Origin: JBGPYB01 sp041493035
GTDB taxonomy: Bacteria > Acidobacteriota > Vicinamibacteria > Fen-336
Length of the DNA stretch: 13,902 nt
Direction: 5' to 3'
NCBI GenBank assembly: GCA_041493035.1
Contig: JBGPYB010000125.1
Coordinates: 1-13,902, forward strand
Part shown: positions 1 through 6,495 of the stretch, one piece after another
Position numbering within the stretch: the stretch's first letter is position 1
How the letters are laid out: the number at the start of each line of letters is the position of its first letter
Made by a program: the position numbers and the translations under genes
Notes under the pieces: model-generated
What the model saw: the letters and a program-made list of their open reading frames with translations, nothing else
The model's database searches: none
What the model was told of the DNA's origin: nothing

Positions 1-647
1 AGAGCCGCAAAGAGCGACAGGGTGCCGTGGCGGTAGTACTCGAACCCATGCCGTTCGAGGCGGCCGGGGCTCAACGGCAGAACGGGGTCAAGGCGATCCA
101 GGGCCTGGATGTGGGACTTCTCGTCAACGCAAAACACCGCTGCATGCTGCGGAGGGTTGAGGTAGAGGCCAATCACGTCGGCCGCCTTCGCCTCGAAGTC
201 CGGATCGTCGGACAACATGTAGCGACGGATGCTCTGGGGCTTGATTCCCGCCCGCGCCCAAACCCGGTGCACCAGCATGTGGCTCACACCGATGTGCTTC
301 GCGAGCTTGCGCGTCGTCCAGTGCGTCGATCCGTCCGCGGGCTTGCGGCGGGTAGCGGCAAGGATGCGACCCTCCATTGCGGGGATCAGCACCTTAGCTG
401 CCTTACCCAGATGTCGCGCATGCAGACCCGCCAGCGAGCCTTCCAGAAAACGCTGTTTCCAACGCGACACGTAGGAGGGGCTGCAACGCAGTCCGTCGAC
501 GATCGCGTCAAACGTTTCTCCGTCCGCCAGCATCAAAATCAACCGCGCTTTCCGGGCGTCGTCTGCGCGGCTGCTGCGCGAGCGGACGCGCAACTCAAGC
601 GCTTCGCGAATCGGTCGTGTGAGGACCACCTCCGGCTTGGGGAGCAT
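1..647 (-). CDS. IS630-family transposase, N-terminal part, cut by window edge
   Basis: Reading the minus strand from an ATG at 647 gives 215 codons open to the window edge. The N-terminal domain (about residues 25-75) is helix-turn-helix-like and contains CSPSYVSRWKQRFLEG. A second DNA-binding segment (about 105-138) contains HWTTRKLAKHIGVSHMLVHR. The start of the DDE domain follows, with FCVDEKSHIQALDR at 172-185; Asp175 would be the first catalytic acid. The order HTH, winged helix, CVDEKS, then RPG-like and YYRHGTLSLFAA is characteristic of IS630 transposases, which cut and paste at TA dinucleotides. The second and third acidic residues lie outside the window, so intactness cannot be judged. 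The in-frame stop upstream is at 669-671, and no other ATG lies between it and 647. No clear Shine-Dalgarno sequence is seen. Confidence 0.85.
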   Translation of the reverse strand, partial: MLPKPEVVLTRPIREALELRVRSRSSRADDARKARLILMLADGETFDAIVDGLRCSPSYVSRWKQRFLEGSLAGLHARHLGKAAKVLIPAMEGRILAATRRKPADGSTHWTTRKLAKHIGVSHMLVHRVWARAGIKPQSIRRYMLSDDPDFEAKAADVIGLYLNPPQHAAVFCVDEKSHIQALDRLDPVLPLSPGRLERHGFEYYRHGTLSLFAA

Positions 648-751
648 GCGACATGATGCCAGATCACACTATCGATTTCAACGTTACAGTGCACTAGTGG
701 CTCGTTAACATGGAACCGAAATCGGTTGTGCTCGCGACTCAGCCGCGTTGT
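648..751. mobile_element. Presumed outer end of the IS630 element plus spacer
   Basis: This gap lies between the start codon of the minus-strand transposase and the plus-strand transposase scrap. It is less GC-rich than its surroundings and dense in short palindromes (AGTGCACT, CACTAGTG, GTTAAC, and AACCGA-AA-TCGGTT at 714-727). The terminal inverted repeat of the element should be here. I cannot place it, because the other end is outside the window. Confidence 0.25.
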
Positions 752-868
752 CGCGAGATCCACGTCATCCTCGACAATCTCTCGGCACACAAGTCGGCAA
801 AGGTCCGACGCTTTCTCGAGACCACGCCTAGACTCACGCTGCACTACACCCCGACCGATTCCTCTTGG
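752..868 (+). pseudogene. IS630-family transposase scrap (second DDE motif)
   Basis: The plus-strand frame reads REIHVILDNLSAHKSAKV, then RRFLETTPRLTLHYTPTDSSW. This is the IS630 DDE-domain segment around the second catalytic Asp (LDN, codon at 773-775) and the typical H-x-TPT-x-SSW ending. The normal continuation (LNQVE and the last acidic residue) is absent: after TGG at 866-868 the frame reads unrelated arginine-rich sequence. The N-terminal half is also absent. It faces opposite to the transposase at 1-647 and is therefore a remnant of a different copy. Confidence 0.75.
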
Positions 869-986
869 CGTAGGCGACGGCGGTCTCGTCCGTCATCGAC
901 ACGATGTCGAAGTGAATCAGGCTGGACTCCAGCCACGCTTCGTAGGAAGAGCGCCGCTTCGACTGCGCGATGCCGTCCCGGAACTC
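862..986 (-). pseudogene. VapC-like PIN-domain toxin scrap
   Basis: The minus-strand frame reads EFRDGIAQSKRRSSYEAWLE, then a hydrophobic stretch and DIVSMTDETAVAYAKR. The pattern E-[FL]-R-x-G-[IV]-A-x-S-x-R followed by EAWLE, then V-x-x-x-D-x-x-x-A-x-x-YA, resembles the middle of VapC-family PIN ribonucleases, the toxins of type II toxin-antitoxin pairs. The Glu at the start would be the second active-site acid. The N-terminal IDT segment and the C-terminal ND segment are missing, and no antitoxin is visible. It is in the same frame as the end of the permease scrap and is directly joined to it. The assignment is from memory of the family pattern. Confidence 0.4.
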
Positions 987-1195
987 GCCGATCACGGTGA
1001 AGGTCGCGCCATTCAGCGAGACGTCGTGGCCGACGACATCGGCGGCGGCACCACAATGGCTCTGTCGAAGTTCATGGATCAGCACGATTACCTTGTCCTT
1101 GCCCGCCTGGTCCTCGCGTCGGGGGCGAAGGCTCGTCCGAGCAGGGGCCGGACGTGCAGGCCGTTCGCGGAAACCCACGTGCCGGCGCTGCCCAA
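987..1195 (-). pseudogene. Frameshifted MacB/ADOP-type ABC permease scrap (periplasmic core)
   Basis: One minus-strand frame reads GTWVSANGLHVRPLLGRAFA (about 1183-1124). After a frame change near 1118 another reads EDQAGKDKVIVLIHELRQSH, then DVVGHDVSLNGATFTVIG (to 987). Joined, this matches the MacB periplasmic core domain of acidobacterial duplicated orphan permeases: VSAN-x-F-x-LGVRP-LGRxF, then D-x-VVLSHxLWQ-x-F-G, VVGRxxxLNG-x-xFTVIGV. A one-base change in the ED/DAR region restores a continuous reading. Both transmembrane ends are absent. It is a decayed fragment joined to the PIN-domain scrap. Confidence 0.55.
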
Positions 1196-1398
1196 GGCCC
1201 CGGGGTTTGGCGAACCCGCCGGTCGCGGTGAAGAAGTGACCTTCACATTCGAGAGCTGGCTCGTGATACACGGGCGTAGTGGTCGCATACGAGACGGTTC
1301 CACATGAGTACGAGCTTGCACAATCGTGACCGGGGCCGGCGAACATCAACGACACGGCCACGAGTCCGGGCGAGTGGCGAACGGCTCGACCGCGAGCA
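1196..1398. other. Unassigned sequence downstream of the TPR gene
   Basis: No gene is recognised here. A minus-strand frame stays open from a GTG at 1361 into the permease scrap, and it contains an uncommonly cysteine- and histidine-containing stretch (VYHEPALECEGHFFTATGG) that I cannot assign. It may be another gene scrap. Confidence 0.3.
1384..1397 (-). terminator. Small hairpin just past the TPR stop codon
   Basis: GCTCG and CGAGC form a perfect 5-bp stem around ACCG, starting one base past the stop codon (1399-1401) of the minus-strand TPR gene. There is no T-tract, so this is a weak terminator candidate. Confidence 0.2.
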
Positions 1399-2946
1399 TC
1401 AGTAGGGACGCACTTCTATCAGTCGCAGGAACTCGTCAGCCTTCTGGTCCCGGCGCCGCTTGAGCTCCTCGAACCGTCGGGCTTGCTCGGGGCGCCGGGC
1501 ATCCTTGGTGCGCTCGTAGAGCATCAGGAGGTGGTAGTTGCCGAGGTAGTTGTCGGGGTCCAGCTCGAGGCACCTCGCCAGCGCCTGCTCGGCCCGCTCG
1601 GTCTCGCGCCGGCGGAGATAGAGGAAACCGAGCTCGGCGTAGGGCTCGGGATAGCGTGGGTTTGCCTCGACCGCCTTTTCCGCGAGGCGTAGCGCTTCTT
1701 CGAAGTCGTTCTCCTCTCGAGCCATCCGCGCGAGGAAGTAGTTGGCCGCCGCCGCGGTGTCGGCCTGGAGAGCCGCCTTGTTGAGGTCCGCTCGGGCGCT
1801 CGCGAAATCTCCGGCCTTGAAGGCCGCGATCCCGAGGACGAGGAGGGCGCGGGTGTCGGCAGGCTTGAGCTCAGCGTACTTTCGGAAGTACGGGATCGCC
1901 TCGCCGGGGTCGCGCCGCTGGAGCGCCACCGCGCCGAAGGCGTAGTTGAAGTGCGGGTTGTCGGGCTCGAGCCGAACCGCCTCCTTCAGCGAGTCGTAGG
2001 CCTCGGCCCCGAGGTCGAGGTCCACGCACACCATGCCAAAGAAGAAATGGACGCCGGCGTTGCCCGGTTCGAGCGTCCGGGCGTGGGCGAGATAGCCGAG
2101 GGCGCCTCTGAAGTCCTTCTTCTTGTGGGCCACTCGAGCCAGGCGCACCAGAACGTCCACGGAGTCGGGTTGGGCCGCCGCCGCTTCTTCCAGCACCTGC
2201 CGGGCACGACCCAAGTCACGCTGGTCCTCATGGAGCCGGCCGAGCAGGACCAAATCGTCGAGCGAAGCCAACCCCCGCGCTCGCAGGGCTTCGACGAGAT
2301 CGAGCGCGATGTCCTGGCGGCCATGGGCGGCGAGCGTGGGCAGGATCGAGCGGACGTCCGCCTCGACCAGCTCCGGACGTCGGAGCAGCCGCTCCGCGGT
2401 GGCATCGGCTTCGGGCCGCTCTCCCCGGCCCGCGTGGTCCGCGCATCGCAGGGCCAGGGCCTGGGCTCGCTCCTGGGACGCCGAGGGGAGGAGGTTCAGG
2501 TGATCGAGCGACCTGCCGAATTCCCCGAGCGCATGAAGCAGCACCGCGCTCTGGTAAGCGGCCTCGGCGTGAGCGGGGGCGAAGCCAAGCACCGACTGGT
2601 AAGCCTCCAGGGCCTTGCGCGTCGCGTCGGCGTCCTTGCCCGTGTTCTCCTGGTAGAGTCGACCCAGGTTGAGGCAGGCGTCCGTGTATTGTGGCGCGCG
2701 CTGGACGGCCTCGCGGAACAGGACCTCGGCCCGAGCGTAGGCCCCTTCTTCCGCCTCGAGCACGCCCAGGAAGTTGTAGACGGCGGGGCTTTCGGGATAG
2801 AGGCGAAGGGCGTCCGTCAGATCTCGGCGAGCCCCGGCGCGATCGGAAGACCGCAAACGCACCTGGGCCCGCGTGAGCAGATCGGCAAGCGAGGGAGGTC
2901 CGGACGCCACCTGCGCTCCGAGCAGCAGGAACAGGGCCACAAGCAT
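1399..2946 (-). CDS. Exported TPR-repeat protein, 515 aa
   Basis: A short hydrophobic signal sequence (residues 1-16, MLVALFLLLGAQVASG) is followed by an almost unbroken series of about 34-residue tetratricopeptide repeats from about residue 20 to 480. Clear examples are AEVLFREAVQRAPQYTDACL, AYDSLKEAVRLEPDNPHFNY and AEQALARCLELDPDNYLGNY. The tail is basic and charged and ends FLRLIEVRPY. TPRs form superhelical protein-binding scaffolds. With a signal peptide and no catalytic domain, this is probably a periplasmic or surface scaffold. The start at 2946 gives the signal peptide directly; an out-of-frame ATG lies upstream. No Shine-Dalgarno sequence is visible, and a TAAAAT box (2955-2960) lies only 8 bases from the ATG. 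The gene is divergent from the TPR gene at 3030. Its partner and ligand are unknown. Confidence 0.85.
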   Translation of the reverse strand: MLVALFLLLGAQVASGPPSLADLLTRAQVRLRSSDRAGARRDLTDALRLYPESPAVYNFLGVLEAEEGAYARAEVLFREAVQRAPQYTDACLNLGRLYQENTGKDADATRKALEAYQSVLGFAPAHAEAAYQSAVLLHALGEFGRSLDHLNLLPSASQERAQALALRCADHAGRGERPEADATAERLLRRPELVEADVRSILPTLAAHGRQDIALDLVEALRARGLASLDDLVLLGRLHEDQRDLGRARQVLEEAAAAQPDSVDVLVRLARVAHKKKDFRGALGYLAHARTLEPGNAGVHFFFGMVCVDLDLGAEAYDSLKEAVRLEPDNPHFNYAFGAVALQRRDPGEAIPYFRKYAELKPADTRALLVLGIAAFKAGDFASARADLNKAALQADTAAAANYFLARMAREENDFEEALRLAEKAVEANPRYPEPYAELGFLYLRRRETERAEQALARCLELDPDNYLGNYHLLMLYERTKDARRPEQARRFEELKRRRDQKADEFLRLIEVRPY

Positions 2947-3029
2947 CGGAAGGCATTTTAGTCACGTCGACGGGGTGCTTCTACTTCCCGCGGGCCTCTC
3001 GCCGCCCTATACTCCCGGAAGCCCCGGCC
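2947..3029. promoter_or_regulatory. Divergent promoter gap between two TPR genes
   Basis: This 83-bp gap must hold both start signals. For the plus gene, TATACT (3008-3013) is a fair -10 box with a poor -35 (TTCCCG, 2985-2990). GGAAG at 3017-3021 is a possible Shine-Dalgarno sequence 8 bases before the ATG. For the minus gene, TAAAAT (2960 to 2955 on the minus strand) is a fair -10 without a good -35. Both boxes lie so close to their start codons that transcripts would be leaderless or nearly so. Confidence 0.3.
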
Positions 3030-3860
3030 ATGCCTGCCCTTCGTGCCATCGCGGCCGTCCTGTTGCTCGCGCTCCCATCGCCGGAAGAGCCGCAGGAGTT
3101 GCCGCCCGAGGTGCAGGCGCCGTTCGAGGAGGGGGTCAGCGCCCTGAAGGCGGGAAGGCTCGACGTCGCGGAGGCGGCTTTCAAGACCGTCCTTCGTGGA
3201 GGTGGAGACCTTGCCTACGTCCACAACAACCTGGGAATCGTCTACCAGGAAGGCGGGAACCACCCGCAGGCCGTCGCCGCCTTCCGCGAAGCGATCCGGC
3301 GCGACCCCCGCTATGTGGCGCCGCGCGTGGGGCTCGGTGCGAGCCTTTGCGCCCTCGGTCAGTGGGCCGTGGCTAGGCGGGAGCTCGAGCAGGCCGTGAA
3401 GCTCGCTCCGCGCGAGCCATTGACTCGCCTTCAGCTCGCCAAGGCGTACGAGCAGGGCCGGAACTGGGCCGGGGCGGTGGAGCAATACCGGGCCCTGCGC
3501 GAGATCGCCCCCGGCGACCCCGAGTACGCGTACGGCCTCGGCAAGGCCTATCTCAGCCTCTCCGAGGGGTGCTTGCGCGAGCTCCGCCAGCTCGACACCG
3601 GCCAAGCCCGGTTGCAGCAGGCTCTCGGCCACAACTACCGCGTTCAGGGCAAGAGGGAGCTCGCCCTGCGCGCTTTCGAGCGGGCCGCCAAGGCGGACCC
3701 GACCCTGCCGGAGATCCATCTGGCCCTGGCCCAGCTCCTCATGCAAGAGGAGCGTTGGGAGGAGGCTCGCGTGGAGATCGAGCGCGAGCTGGCCCTCGTC
3801 CCCGAGAGCGCGGGCGCCAGAGCGCTCCAGCGACGTCTTCAGGCTACCGAACCGCAATGA
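3030..3860 (+). CDS. Exported TPR-repeat protein, 276 aa
   Basis: Residues 1-17 are a short hydrophobic signal sequence (MPALRAIAAVLLLALP), followed by a Glu/Pro-rich linker. Tetratricopeptide repeats run from about residue 30 to 268, for example AYVHNNLGIVYQEGGNHPQA, AVAAFREAIRRDPRYVAPRV and ALRAFERAAKADPTLPEIHL. One repeat near residues 170-190 is irregular (LSLSEGCLRELRQLDTGQAR). No enzyme domain is seen, so it is a probable scaffold or adaptor in the cell envelope. It ends 22 bp from the convergent flavoprotein gene and shares a hairpin with it. It resembles the other three TPR proteins only in architecture; whether they are close paralogues needs alignment. Confidence 0.85.
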   Translation: MPALRAIAAVLLLALPSPEEPQELPPEVQAPFEEGVSALKAGRLDVAEAAFKTVLRGGGDLAYVHNNLGIVYQEGGNHPQAVAAFREAIRRDPRYVAPRVGLGASLCALGQWAVARRELEQAVKLAPREPLTRLQLAKAYEQGRNWAGAVEQYRALREIAPGDPEYAYGLGKAYLSLSEGCLRELRQLDTGQARLQQALGHNYRVQGKRELALRAFERAAKADPTLPEIHLALAQLLMQEERWEEARVEIERELALVPESAGARALQRRLQATEPQ

Positions 3861-3867
3861 CCGTGAC

Positions 3868-3882
3868 GAGGCGGAGCGCCTC
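3868..3882. terminator. Hairpin filling the convergent gap
   Basis: GAGGCG-GAG-CGCCTC is a perfect 6-bp inverted repeat with a 3-base loop. It lies 8 bp after the TPR stop codon and directly abuts the flavoprotein stop codon (TGA on the minus strand at 3883-3885). It would form on transcripts from both sides. No T-tract follows on either strand, so termination is plausible but not shown. Confidence 0.4.
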
Positions 3883-5340
3883 TCAGGCGCGGTCGATGGC
3901 GGCGGCGACGCGATTGGCCGAGCGGGTGGCGGCTTCCATGCCCCAGTTCAGGTTGTCGGCGTAGGCGCCCACGAACTGGACACGACCTTCGGGCTCGATG
4001 ACCTTCGGCCAGAAGCGGGGAAGCCGGCCCGGCGCGTAGTTCACGGGCTCGCAGGCCATGACCCACGGGTCCCGCGCCCAGTCCACGACGAAGGCCTGCT
4101 CGATGTCCTCGGAGCGGCCGGGGTAGTACTTGCGCAGGGTGGCGAGCGCATCCTCCGTCCTCGTCATGCCGGCCGCGGTGGAAACGAGCAGGCCCCGACT
4201 CGTCTCGACGTCGTCCCCCGTGCTCCACATGTGCTCGAGGGCGCCTTCGTCGAGAACGATGTTGGGGCTGACGCCGTCCTTGACCCAGAACTTCGATCGG
4301 GACTGGAACACCGGACGCGAGGCGGTGTAGTAGGGGAAGCCCTGGACGACGTACTGCCGCGCCTCGGGCCAGGCGGGCGTCACCGGCACCTCGCGCAGCA
4401 TCACGAGCGACATCGCCGAGACCAGCCAATCGGCCTCCATCGTCTTCTCGCGGCCGGCCTCGCGATAGCGGACCCGCACGCCGGCATCGCCCCGCTCGAT
4501 GCCGGTCACCGGGCAGCCGAGGCGCACGCGGTCGCCGAGGCGCGCGGTGAACGTGTTCGGCAGGGTCTGGTTCCCTCCCTTGATGCGGAAGACCTCGGTC
4601 GGGAAGAGGGGCACTCCCCGGAGCTTCAGGAGACCGGCGTGCCAGACGGAATGGAGCGCCGAGGACTGCGCGTCGCCAATGAAGCGGAGGGCGCCGGCGG
4701 AGGCGCCGTCCTTCTTGAAGAGGTCCGTGAGCGTCACCTGGTCGAGGGCGTCGAGACCGGCGTCGAAGGGGCGGTACTCGTCGTGGAAGGCGTCGACGTA
4801 GGGAGCGTAGTAGAGGGCGGCCAGGTTCCACCACGGCTCGCGGCGCAGGAAGTCGATCTCCCGCTGGTTCATGCCGAAGCCGGACAGGATCTTCGGATCG
4901 GCCAGCATCTCCTCGGTATGGAGGCGGCCGTCGATGAGGCGCAGGATGTTCTCGCGACGCCGATAGGGTAAGGCCGTGAGGCCGAACTCCTTCACGTAGC
5001 CCCAGAACAACTCGTAGCCGGGCCGGGTGAAGTGCTCGGCCCCGCCGTCCACGTAGAGGCCGTCGGCCAGAGGGTCGCGGATCGTGCGCACGTGACCACC
5101 GGTCGTTCCGGCGGCCTCGAGGACCGTCACGTCGTGCCCGCGCCTCACGAGCTCGTAGGCGCAGCACAGCCCGCCGATCCCGCCGCCGGCGACGATGACG
5201 CGCTGCGTGCGGCGTGGGGAAGCGACGCCCGGGACCCCGGATGCCAGACCGCCAACCACGGCTCCGCCTACCAGCTTCAGGATCTCGCGTCGCTGGAGGC
5301 TCGTGGTTTCGTGTCGTCGGCGTGGAGCGTCGCAAGGCAT
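3883..5340 (-). CDS. Tat-exported FAD-dependent amine-oxidase-like oxidoreductase, 485 aa
   Basis: The N-terminus has a twin-arginine signal (QRREILKLVGGAVVGGL, residues 16-32) ending near PGVAS, so the folded flavoprotein would be exported by Tat. A Rossmann FAD motif follows: RVIVAGGGIGGLCCAYEL (47-64, G52-x-G54-x-x-G57), with the ribose-binding Glu at VTVLEA (residue 75). The GG motif reads TTGGHVRT (79-86), with His where most relatives have Arg. The C-terminal FAD-binding segment is GRVQFVGAYADNLNWGMEAA (452-471). This order is that of the flavin amine oxidase / protoporphyrinogen-oxidase / phytoene-desaturase superfamily. Length is typical. The substrate is unknown; a carotenoid- or amine-type substrate cannot be chosen from the sequence. 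ATG at 5340 has GAGGGAGG 7 bases upstream. The gene faces away from the TPR gene at 5461. Confidence 0.85.
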   Translation of the reverse strand: MPCDAPRRRHETTSLQRREILKLVGGAVVGGLASGVPGVASPRRTQRVIVAGGGIGGLCCAYELVRRGHDVTVLEAAGTTGGHVRTIRDPLADGLYVDGGAEHFTRPGYELFWGYVKEFGLTALPYRRRENILRLIDGRLHTEEMLADPKILSGFGMNQREIDFLRREPWWNLAALYYAPYVDAFHDEYRPFDAGLDALDQVTLTDLFKKDGASAGALRFIGDAQSSALHSVWHAGLLKLRGVPLFPTEVFRIKGGNQTLPNTFTARLGDRVRLGCPVTGIERGDAGVRVRYREAGREKTMEADWLVSAMSLVMLREVPVTPAWPEARQYVVQGFPYYTASRPVFQSRSKFWVKDGVSPNIVLDEGALEHMWSTGDDVETSRGLLVSTAAGMTRTEDALATLRKYYPGRSEDIEQAFVVDWARDPWVMACEPVNYAPGRLPRFWPKVIEPEGRVQFVGAYADNLNWGMEAATRSANRVAAAIDRA

Positions 5341-5347
5341 GGAGGTG

Positions 5348-5395
5348 CCTCCCTCAGGTTGGCTGAATGCTAGGGCGTGCCGGACGGGGGGTCAA
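5348..5395 (-). promoter_or_regulatory. Sigma70-like promoter and RBS of the flavoprotein gene
   Basis: On the minus strand, TTGACC (5395 to 5390) is followed after exactly 17 bases by TAGCAT (5372 to 5367), matching 5/6 and 4/6 of the consensus -35 and -10. Transcription would start near 5360. GAGGGAGG (5355 to 5348) is a strong Shine-Dalgarno sequence 7 bases before the ATG. Spacing of all elements is as expected for housekeeping expression. Confidence 0.55.
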
Positions 5396-5460
5396 ACGGC
5401 GCCCACGGACATCGCGAGAGCTTGATTCTTCCGGGCCGCGAGGGGCAAGATCTCCCCCCG

Positions 5461-6456
5461 ATGATGCACGGTCGCCTGGTTCTCATCCTTGGCCTTTTCG
5501 CATCGTCTATCGCGGCGCAGGAGCCGCCACTCCGCCCGGAACCGGCTCCGACAGACCTCGGAGCGGAGGGCCTCCCGGGAGGACTCGACAAGACCGGCCT
5601 GGACGTCGAGCGCCGTTCTCGTATCGAGGATGCCTTACGGGCCCGCGCCTATGATCGGGCCGAGACCCTTCTGATCGATGCCGTCGAGCGGGCGCCCACG
5701 TCGCCCGAGCTCCTGCGTCTCCTGGGTGGCGTGCGCATGCTGCGCGGAGAGGCCCTGGGCGCCGCCGTCGCGCTCAAGAAGGCCGAGGCGCTCGCTCCCC
5801 TCGACGAGCGCAGCCGGTTCACGCTGGCCATGTCTTACGTGGCGATGGGCCGCCGGGCCTGGGCGCGTCCCGAGCTTCGTACCCTGGCGGAGGCCGCTCC
5901 CCGAAACCCGCTCTACGTCTACTGGACCGCTCGCCTCGACTACGACGACGGCCAGTACGCGGCGGCCGTCGAAGGCCTGAAGCGTGCGATCGAGATCGAT
6001 CCGGGCTTCATGAAGGCCCATGACAACCTCGGCCTCAGCTACGAAGCGCTCGGTCGTAGCGACGAAGCCATCGCCAGCTACGAGACCGCTCTCGGGCTGA
6101 ATCGCGCTTCGAAGGCGCCCTCGGCATGGCCGGCCTTGAACCTCGGCCTGCTGCTCGCACGCGAGGATCGCCGCGACGAGGCCGAGGCGCTCTTCCGTGA
6201 GTCGCTGCGCGCCGATCCCGGGTTCCCACAGGGCCACTACCAGCTCGGCGTCGTCCTAGAAAAGAAGGGCCGCGCCGCGGAAGCCATCAAGGAGCTGGAG
6301 GACGCCTCGCGTCTAGACGCTGGCTATCCAGAGCCGCAGTATGCGCTCGCTCGTCTCTACCGGCATGGAGGCGACGCGACCAAGGCCGACCGAGCGCTGG
6401 AACTCTTCCAGAAGCTCAAGAAAGAAAGAGGCCAGGCCGGCTCAGGGGCGCATTAG
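5461..6456 (+). CDS. Exported TPR-repeat protein, 331 aa
   Basis: The frame is open further upstream, but the ATG-ATG pair at 5461 gives a proper signal peptide, MMHGRLVLILGLFASSIAAQ, with the SIAAQ cleavage region at about residue 20. Extending to 5377 would bury it behind a non-signal sequence. A Pro-rich linker (21-45) is followed by tetratricopeptide repeats from about residue 52 to 320, for example AVEGLKRAIEIDPGFMKAHD, AIASYETALGLN and AEALFRESLRADPGFPQGHY. The tail is basic (FQKLKKERGQ). It is a likely envelope scaffold with no catalytic domain. AGGGG at 5441-5445 is rather far (15 bases) to be the Shine-Dalgarno sequence. No convincing promoter was found in 5396-5460. The gene is convergent with the Oar-like receptor gene. 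Confidence 0.85.
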   Translation: MMHGRLVLILGLFASSIAAQEPPLRPEPAPTDLGAEGLPGGLDKTGLDVERRSRIEDALRARAYDRAETLLIDAVERAPTSPELLRLLGGVRMLRGEALGAAVALKKAEALAPLDERSRFTLAMSYVAMGRRAWARPELRTLAEAAPRNPLYVYWTARLDYDDGQYAAAVEGLKRAIEIDPGFMKAHDNLGLSYEALGRSDEAIASYETALGLNRASKAPSAWPALNLGLLLAREDRRDEAEALFRESLRADPGFPQGHYQLGVVLEKKGRAAEAIKELEDASRLDAGYPEPQYALARLYRHGGDATKADRALELFQKLKKERGQAGSGAH

Positions 6457-6475
6457 TCAGCCCCGCCGGCCTGGC
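6431..6475 (-). terminator. Long 16-bp-stem hairpin between TPR and receptor genes
   Basis: GCCAGGCCGGC (6431-6441) pairs perfectly with GCCGGCCTGGC (6465-6475). Inside, GGGGC (6445-6449) pairs with GCCCC (6460-6464), with a TCA bulge on one side and a 10-base loop. The TPR stop codon TAG (6454-6456) sits in the loop. On the minus strand the stem is followed by a pyrimidine-rich run (TCTTTCTTTCTT, 6429 to 6418), as expected for an intrinsic terminator of the receptor gene. On the plus strand no T-tract follows. Confidence 0.6.
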
Positions 6476-6495
6476 TCAACGAACCACCGCGGGCG

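Noticed and set aside
27..656. Plus-strand open frame of 209 codons
   Set aside because: It is antisense to the IS630 transposase, whose minus-strand reading shows clear family motifs.
1951..2961. Plus-strand open frame of 336 codons
   Set aside because: It is antisense to the TPR gene at 1399-2946; composition is typical of a high-GC shadow and no domain is visible.
3839..5335. Minus-strand open frame of 498 codons
   Set aside because: It is an Arg/Pro-rich out-of-frame shadow of the FAD-dependent oxidoreductase.
5442..5458. GGGG/CCCC hairpin around AGATCT before the TPR gene at 5461
   Set aside because: It has a four-base stem only, which is expected by chance at this GC content.
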